Source: JAVJPJ01 sp040217295
Lineage (GTDB): Bacteria; Pseudomonadota; Alphaproteobacteria; Rhodobacterales; Rhodobacteraceae
Direction: 5' to 3'
Assembly (NCBI GenBank): GCA_964460185.1
Contig: CAYWTM010000037.1
Location: 1 to 27,064, forward strand
Length of the DNA: 27,064 nucleotides
The first letter of the stretch is position 1. Each line of letters starts with the position of its first letter. Positions 22,193 through 27,064 of the stretch are shown here, piece after piece. The position numbers and the translations under genes are program-made. Under the pieces are notes generated by a model that saw only the letters and a list, made by a program, of their open reading frames with translations, had not been told where the DNA came from and did no database searches.

Positions 22193-22753
22193 CTAAAGCT
22201 CTTCGCCGCGCTCCATCAGATCTTCCATCAGGTCGCGGAACCTCTCGGCGCTGTCGCCCGCGCCGAAGGTCATCGTCCCCGAGGTGTAGGCGGTTCCGTA
22301 GGTCTGGGCCAGTGTCACGGTCTGTGCCAGCCCGGAGATCAGCTGCCGTGTCTGCAGCTCGGCCAGCGGGTGGATGTAGGTCGACCATAACCGCCCGTTT
22401 GCAATGGCATAGCGGGCATCCAGCGCGGTGTCGAAATTGGCCTGCAGAACCCGCAACATATCGTCTTGCGTCAGCGCATCGGCCGAGGCCACTGGAACAA
22501 CCGCGCGCATGCGGTTGGCCACTGGATCGAGAAAGACCACAACCGGGATATCGGCAATCGTCAGGCCGATCCCGCCCGCCCGCGGCCCGGCCTCTTCATC
22601 GAGCGCCACAAGGATGGTCAGCAAGCGCTCCGGCGTCATCGGCCCGACGATGGATGTCGGGGGATTCGAGGGCTCGGCAAGGTCAGGGTTCACCTGCGCC
22701 TGCGCCGCACCGGACAGGAAAAAAAGGGTCAGGGCCAGAAAAATTCGGGACAT
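22193..22753 (-). CDS. Secreted protein of unknown function
   Basis: I do not recognise a firm family for this 186-aa protein. A clear signal peptide (MSRIFLALTLFFLSGAAQAQ) is followed by a proline-rich linker (about 21-40). An alpha/beta domain follows with IGLTIADIPVVVFLDPVANRM, which loosely resembles the YbjN or type III chaperone-like fold (weak). There is no cysteine. I use the ATG at 22753, with AAGGA 8 bases ahead; an ATG at 22762 and one at 22777 are alternatives. It sits between cmk and rpsA on the same strand and may share the cmk transcript (gap 71 bp). Confidence 0.7.
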   Translation of the reverse strand: MSRIFLALTLFFLSGAAQAQVNPDLAEPSNPPTSIVGPMTPERLLTILVALDEEAGPRAGGIGLTIADIPVVVFLDPVANRMRAVVPVASADALTQDDMLRVLQANFDTALDARYAIANGRLWSTYIHPLAELQTRQLISGLAQTVTLAQTYGTAYTSGTMTFGAGDSAERFRDLMEDLMERGEEL

Positions 22754-22824
22754 TGCAGGCATCCTTGAGCGCGTCATGGTGCCAGCATAACCCGGATCCC
22801 GCTCTCGACCGAAGCACGGTTGCG

Positions 22825-23439
22825 TTATGCGCCGTGCCGCGCGTCGACCGCCGCAATGGCCGCTGCGACTGCCTGGTCCACGCTCATCTCGCTGGTGTCC
22901 AGCGTCAGCGCATCTGCGGCGGCGACCATGGGGGCGGCCGCACGTTCGGCATCGCGGGCATCGCGGGCCTGCACATCGGCCAACACGGTTTCGAAATCCG
23001 TCTCAAAGCCGTTGCCGCGCAATTCCATCAGCCGCCGTTCGGCCCGCACCGCGGCGCTGGCGGTGACGAACAGCTTCACCTCCGCATCGGGACAGATCAC
23101 CGTGCCGATGTCGCGCCCGTCCAGCACCGCGCCACCCGATCTTCGGGCAAAGGCGCGCTGGAAATCCAGCAGCGCCGCCCTTACCTGCGGGATGACGGCG
23201 ACCTTGCTTGCGGCCTCGGCTACCTCGGCGGTGCGCAAGACGTCGGGCGTGGCCATGTCTTCGGCCACCAGCCCCTGTGCCGCCGCGACAGGCGACTCGC
23301 CCGCCAGCATGCGCCGCCCGACAGCGCGATACAGCAGCCCGGTATCGAGATGCGCAAAACCGAACCGCGCCGCGACCGCGCGGCCGATCGTGCCCTTGCC
23401 CGCCGCCGCGGGTCCGTCGATGGCGACTGTAAAGCTCAT
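22825..23439 (-). CDS. cmk: Cytidylate kinase
   Basis: The 204-aa (d)CMP kinase makes CDP and dCDP from ATP. P-loop GPAAAGKGT (9-17), the CMP-binding segment FGFAHLDTGLLYRAVGRRM, RRSGGAVLDGRDIGTVICPDA and the LID region around RAERRLMELRGNG are all present. The frame is open upstream to 23661, but that part is the repeat element; the ATG at 23439 gives the family start MSFTVAIDGPA. It lies downstream of aroA, an adjacency common in many bacteria. Confidence 0.96.
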   Translation of the reverse strand: MSFTVAIDGPAAAGKGTIGRAVAARFGFAHLDTGLLYRAVGRRMLAGESPVAAAQGLVAEDMATPDVLRTAEVAEAASKVAVIPQVRAALLDFQRAFARRSGGAVLDGRDIGTVICPDAEVKLFVTASAAVRAERRLMELRGNGFETDFETVLADVQARDARDAERAAAPMVAAADALTLDTSEMSVDQAVAAAIAAVDARHGA

Positions 23440-23489
23440 GGCATCATGTTCAAACAGAGGTGGTCGCGATCCACAAGCACAACCCGTCC

Positions 23490-23620
23490 CTTCATCTTGG
23501 CAGAACAACTCCGGGGGAGGCGCGCAGCGACGGGGGCAGAGCCCCCCGCGCCGCAGGCGCCAAAAAGACTCACGGAGCGAAGCGACCCCAAAGACACGCA
23601 CCGCAGGTGCACCTTTTGGC
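23490..23620 (-). repeat. Hairpin-rich 3' element, copy C (after aroA)
   Basis: Read on the minus strand after the aroA stop: hairpins GCACC/GGTGC (23610-23598), GCGCC/GGCGC (near 23560-23548) and GGGGGC/GCCCCC with a TCT loop (23546-23532). A C-rich run, a GTTNTTC stretch and AAGATGA (around 23498-23492) follow. The block GGCGCC, G6 hairpin, C5, AAGATG follows the same order as copy B, with a more divergent tail. Confidence 0.55.
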
Positions 23621-23626
23621 CAGGTG

Positions 23627-24982
23627 TCAGACAGTATCTGCCCTGTCCAGCCGGGCGCCAAGACCCCGCATCAATGGCTCGAACACCGGGAACGAAGTGG
23701 CGATCGGCCCCGCGTCATCCACCGTGATCGGCTGGGCCGAAGCCATGCCCGCACAGAGAAAGGACATCGCGATCCGGTGGTCGAGATGCGTGGCGACCGT
23801 CACGCCACCCTGCACGGCACCCGCGCCGCGACCGTGGACGATCCACCAGTCCGGCCCGTCTTCGACCTCGACACCCGAAGCCCTCAGCCCCACGGCCATG
23901 GCGTCGATGCGGTCGCTTTCCTTCACCCGCAATTCCCTGACCCCGCGCATGACCGTCTGCCCCTGGGCATTGGCCGCGACAACCGAAAGGATCGGGTATT
24001 CGTCGATCATCGATGCCGCACGTTCCGGCGGCACCTCGATCCCGGTCATTGCGGGTGAATATCGGGCGCGCAGGTCGGCGACAGGCTCGCCGCCTTCTTC
24101 GCGGAGGTTCTCATAGGTCAGATCGGCACCCATCTCGCGCAGGGTGTCGAACAGGCCTGCGCGGGTGGGGTTCAGGCCGATATTGGGGACCAGAACGTCC
24201 GATCCGGGCACGATCAGCGCGGCGCAGACCGGAAACGCCGCCGAGGACGGATCGCGCGGCACCACGATGGTCTGCGGCTTCAACTCGGGCTGGCCGGTCA
24301 GGGTGATCACGCGCCCTTCGGGGGTGATCTCGGTCGTGATCTCGGCACCGAACCCCGCCAGCATCCGTTCGGTGTGGTCGCGCGTGGCCTCGGTCTCGAT
24401 CACGACGGTCCGGCCGGGGGCATTCAGACCCGCAAGCAAGACAGCGGATTTGACCTGCGCCGAGGGAACGGGCGTGGTGTAGCGCACCGGCAAGGGGTCA
24501 GCCGCCCCGGTGATCGTCATCGGCAGGCGCCCGCCCGCCCGACCGACGGCCTTTGCGCCGAACAACGCCAGAGGGTCCGTCACCCGCGCCATTGGCCGGG
24601 AATTGAGCGAGGCGTCGCCGGTGAACGTGGCGGTGATCGGGCTGGTGGCCATGGCGCCCATGATCAGACGCACGCCGGTGCCGGAATTGCCGCAATCGAT
24701 CACCTGTTCAGGTTCGGCAAAACCACCGACGCCAACCCCGTGAATCGTCCATTCGCCATCGTCCGACCGCGTGATACCGGCTCCGAAGGCGCGCATGGCG
24801 CTGGCCGTGTCAAGGACATCCTGCCCTTCAAGCAACCCCGTCACCCGGGTTTCGCCCACCGCCATTGCGCCAAGGATGAGACTGCGGTGACTGATCGACT
24901 TGTCGCCCGGCACATCTGCCACGCCGGTCAGCGCGGAACCCTTGCGGGCGGTCATCGGGATCGGGTCGCCATGGCCTGACAT
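23627..24982 (-). CDS. aroA: 3-phosphoshikimate 1-carboxyvinyltransferase (EPSP synthase, class II)
   Basis: This 451-aa shikimate-pathway enzyme joins shikimate-3-phosphate and phosphoenolpyruvate. All four class II marks are present: GDKS (26-29), SAQVK (174-178), RDHTE (201-205) and NPTR (271-274). The catalytic D327 lies in MIDEYPIL and the C-terminal HLDHRIAMSF is intact. In the phosphoenolpyruvate loop the residue matching Ala100 of the glyphosate-tolerant CP4 enzyme is Gly101 here (CGNSGTG). The frame is open upstream to 25108 but the ATG at 24982 has an AAAGGA site; ATG 25021 is an alternative. Confidence 0.95.
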   Translation of the reverse strand: MSGHGDPIPMTARKGSALTGVADVPGDKSISHRSLILGAMAVGETRVTGLLEGQDVLDTASAMRAFGAGITRSDDGEWTIHGVGVGGFAEPEQVIDCGNSGTGVRLIMGAMATSPITATFTGDASLNSRPMARVTDPLALFGAKAVGRAGGRLPMTITGAADPLPVRYTTPVPSAQVKSAVLLAGLNAPGRTVVIETEATRDHTERMLAGFGAEITTEITPEGRVITLTGQPELKPQTIVVPRDPSSAAFPVCAALIVPGSDVLVPNIGLNPTRAGLFDTLREMGADLTYENLREEGGEPVADLRARYSPAMTGIEVPPERAASMIDEYPILSVVAANAQGQTVMRGVRELRVKESDRIDAMAVGLRASGVEVEDGPDWWIVHGRGAGAVQGGVTVATHLDHRIAMSFLCAGMASAQPITVDDAGPIATSFPVFEPLMRGLGARLDRADTV

Positions 24983-25067
24983 CTGGGGTGGTCCTTTGCG
25001 AATGGGCAGCGTGGTGCGCATGCCTGATAGACGGATGCACAACGGGCGTCCACACCTTGCGGGTGCA

Positions 25068-26219
25068 TCACGCGCGCCGGGCGCGTCGCATCCACGGCAA
25101 AAGCACAACGGGGATCACCAGCACCATCGCGGCCCCCATCGCAAAAGCCACGCGCAACCCGAAGGCCTCGGACATGAACCCCATCAAGGGTGGCCCGAGA
25201 AAGAAACCGAAATACCCGATCATCGCAGCCCGCGACACCGCGAGCGTGCGCTCTCGGGCCGGCGCGGTCTGGCCCGCAAGCGCAATGGCAAGCGGCCCGA
25301 CAACCGACACGCCCAGACCCAGCAGGCCGAATCCGACATAAGCCACGACCGGCACCGGGGCCACGGCCGCGATACCCAACCCGACAGCCGCGATCAGCGC
25401 CGACCAGAACAGCACCCGCATCTCGCCACCGCGCACGGTGACCATGTGGCCTGCGAGACGCCCGATGCCCATGGTCAACCCCAGCATCGCGGGGCCCAGC
25501 GCGCCTTGAGCGGCACCGCCCTCAAGCGTGCGTTCGATATGAAGCGCCGACCACCCTTCGGTCGCGTTTTCGGCGAAGAACCCGATCAGCACGACCAGTC
25601 CGGCACCCCAGACAAAGGCAGAGACAGGCCCGCGGCTGTTCTGCGGCGCATCGGGCGCGGCGCCCTTTTGCGGCCGTGCCGTCCAGGTCAGGGCCACGGC
25701 GCACAAGATGAGCGCCGCAACGATGGCGAACCAAAGACCCGGCGCAATCGCGGCCTCGCGCGCAAGGCCCGCCATCATCGCGGCCGCCGCATAGCTGAAC
25801 GAATACAGCGCGTGGTTGAGGTTCATCAACGCAAGGTCATGGCGCGCCTCCAACCGGCTGACGCGGGCATTGCCGAGGATATCGTAAAGACCGGTGGCTG
25901 TTCCGATCGCCACCATGCCGATTGCAAAGATCCAGACCGTATCGGCCAGACCGATGGGCAGCACGGCGAACGCCATGGCAAGCCCCGAAAGTGTGAGGCC
26001 CATACGCGGCCAGGCCGCGTCAACACGCGGCGCAAGTGCCATGGCGACCAACGCACCCGCCGCCGCGGTCAACAGGATCAGGCCAAGATGCGAATCGCTC
26101 AGATCCAGCCGCGCCTTCAGCGCGGGCAGCATCGCCGCGAAACTGCCCCAAAACAGGCCCACACCGACGAAAGCCCCGGCAGGCACGCGAGAGATGCGCA
26201 GATCGGCAAACATTGACAT
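25068..26219 (-). CDS. MFS transporter
   Basis: The 383-aa major-facilitator protein has about twelve hydrophobic helices in two halves joined by a hydrophilic loop (around TARPQKGAAPDAPQNSRGP). Marks include GVGLFWGSFAAMLPALKARLDL in part, ALYDILGNARVSRLEARHD-like segments in the first half and ERTLAVSRAAMIGYFGFFLG in the second. It resembles the YbjJ/FucP-like branch of small-solute exporters; the substrate is unknown. Of several possible starts I chose the ATG at 26219, with AAAGGA 5 bases ahead. The ATG at 26288 would add 23 residues. Confidence 0.88.
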   Translation of the reverse strand: MSMFADLRISRVPAGAFVGVGLFWGSFAAMLPALKARLDLSDSHLGLILLTAAAGALVAMALAPRVDAAWPRMGLTLSGLAMAFAVLPIGLADTVWIFAIGMVAIGTATGLYDILGNARVSRLEARHDLALMNLNHALYSFSYAAAAMMAGLAREAAIAPGLWFAIVAALILCAVALTWTARPQKGAAPDAPQNSRGPVSAFVWGAGLVVLIGFFAENATEGWSALHIERTLEGGAAQGALGPAMLGLTMGIGRLAGHMVTVRGGEMRVLFWSALIAAVGLGIAAVAPVPVVAYVGFGLLGLGVSVVGPLAIALAGQTAPARERTLAVSRAAMIGYFGFFLGPPLMGFMSEAFGLRVAFAMGAAMVLVIPVVLLPWMRRARRA

Positions 26220-26377
26220 GGCCGTCCTTTGGCCCGGCTCACGGGCGACTGCAAGCCTTTTGGCCACGGCAGTCAGGGAATAGGCCATTGACGCAACAGC
26301 AGAGAATTAACGAAATATTAACAGTGTTTTAGCCACGCTCCACTGCGCAGAAGGCCTATTTTCCAAGTGAGCATCAA
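26220..26377. promoter_or_regulatory. Divergent spacer between MFS and Hint-domain genes
   Basis: The right half of this stretch is notably AT-rich. ATTAAC occurs twice exactly 11 bp apart (26306-26311 and 26317-26322), i.e. on the same face of the helix. A TTGACG at 26288-26293 could be a -35 for the rightward gene, but no good -10 is found at standard spacing. Confidence 0.35.
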
Positions 26378-27064
26378 GTGTCCGGGTTCCCTACCACCAA
26401 CTTGCTAGTCCTGACCTCGGCAAGCACAAGCGGCCACACCGACACGCCTCTGTCTTCGGGAACAGTCAGTTGGACCGGCTGGAGCAACGCAAGCACCAGC
26501 GGCACGATCACCGACGTGGATGGGGATGGCGCGCTTGATCGCGAGATCGACGCATTGTTCGGAAGCTTCACGTTTTCAGGCTATTACGTCACCATCGACG
26601 GGAAGAATTACGGCCTGTTCAACACCGGACCCACCTGGATCATTCCCTACCATTCGGACAACCCCATAAATGACCCTGCGGTGTTTCCGAACGGTCCCAA
26701 TTCCACCACAAGCTTTACCACCCAGTTGTCGCAGCCGGGCAATTGCTTTCTTGCGGGGACGCTGATGACCACGCCAACCGGATCGGTTCCGATCGAGGCG
26801 TTGAAGCAAGGTGACCTGATCACCACGGCCGATGGTGGAACGACACAGGTCAGGTGGCTGTGGCGGTTGCCGATCCCCAATATTTTCGCGGCGGCCGAGG
26901 ATCGCGCCCCGATCTGCGTGACCGCCGGTGCGCTGGGTCCGGGCTGCCCCGCGCGCGACCTGTTCGTATCCGCCGATCATGCGCTGCTGATCGATGATCT
27001 CCTGATCAATGCAGGCGCGCTGGTCAATGGCAGCAGCATCCGGCGCATCGCCCTGGCGCAAATG
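26378..27064 (+). CDS. Hint-domain protein, 3' end cut by the window
   Basis: A frame open from 26333 to the window end shows 229 residues from a GTG at 26378; a TTG at 26402 is the other start. Residues 1-120 are rich in Ser, Thr, Gly and Asn and include D46-V-D-G-D-G-A-L-D, like a calcium-binding loop. Residues from 122 form a Hint_2-type domain: C123 in NCFLAGTLM, then PIEALKQGDLI, and SADH with H201. Such Hint (hedgehog/intein) modules can self-cleave, and many Rhodobacteraceae carry them on secreted proteins. There is no classical signal peptide, so type I-like export is possible (inference). Confidence 0.75.
   Translation, partial: MSGFPTTNLLVLTSASTSGHTDTPLSSGTVSWTGWSNASTSGTITDVDGDGALDREIDALFGSFTFSGYYVTIDGKNYGLFNTGPTWIIPYHSDNPINDPAVFPNGPNSTTSFTTQLSQPGNCFLAGTLMTTPTGSVPIEALKQGDLITTADGGTTQVRWLWRLPIPNIFAAAEDRAPICVTAGALGPGCPARDLFVSADHALLIDDLLINAGALVNGSSIRRIALAQM

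Overview
The window reads as ordinary chromosomal DNA of a marine or roseobacter-type Rhodobacteraceae (Alphaproteobacteria). The case rests on high GC with strong third-position bias, the F0 order atpI-B-E-X-F with paired b and b' subunits and no F1 genes, a MipZ-type division ATPase, a cysteine-free L31, a class II EPSP synthase, and a Hint-domain protein of the kind common in this family. This placement is inferred from gene content, not from a database search. I recognise 33 protein genes, the last cut by the window end. I found no rRNA, tRNA, CRISPR array, transposase or phage gene.

Layout. 56-2902: F0 ATP synthase operon on the minus strand, with a promoter and a terminator. 3027-6606: accessory genes, namely an ArsR regulator with a dyad operator, a LysR/DMT-exporter pair, a divergent FMN azoreductase and a small secreted protein. 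6603-15040: translation and secretion block, ffh, three tandem GNAT acetyltransferases, a chorismate mutase, then rpsP-rimM-trmD-rplS-rpmE. This block is interrupted between rimM and trmD by an opposite-strand two-gene ABC-2 transporter. 15225-16119: mipZ behind a near-consensus promoter. 16212-19284: gbsR-cydA-cydB, a cyanide-insensitive-type bd oxidase operon under a GbsR/MarR regulator with a palindromic operator. 19441-20271: an SDR oxidoreductase. 20296-24982: aroA, cmk, a secreted protein of unknown function and rpsA on the minus strand. 25068-26219: an MFS transporter. 26378-end: the start of a secreted or autoprocessing Hint-domain protein.

How the genes fit together. Most of the window is housekeeping: energy conversion (F0, bd oxidase), ribosome assembly and co-translational targeting (S16, RimM, TrmD, L19, L31, S1, Ffh), shikimate and nucleotide metabolism (AroA, chorismate mutase, Cmk) and division-site placement (MipZ).

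No obvious new multi-gene system such as a defence island or biosynthetic cluster is visible. The less ordinary signals are: a repeated hairpin-rich element downstream of three unrelated genes, two copies of which share a 20/23-identical tail; the transporter lodged in the rimM-trmD junction; overlapping alternative hairpins in the ffh leader; the triple GNAT cluster with a large intergenic hairpin; two clean palindromic operators; and a calcium-loop-like motif in the Hint-domain protein.
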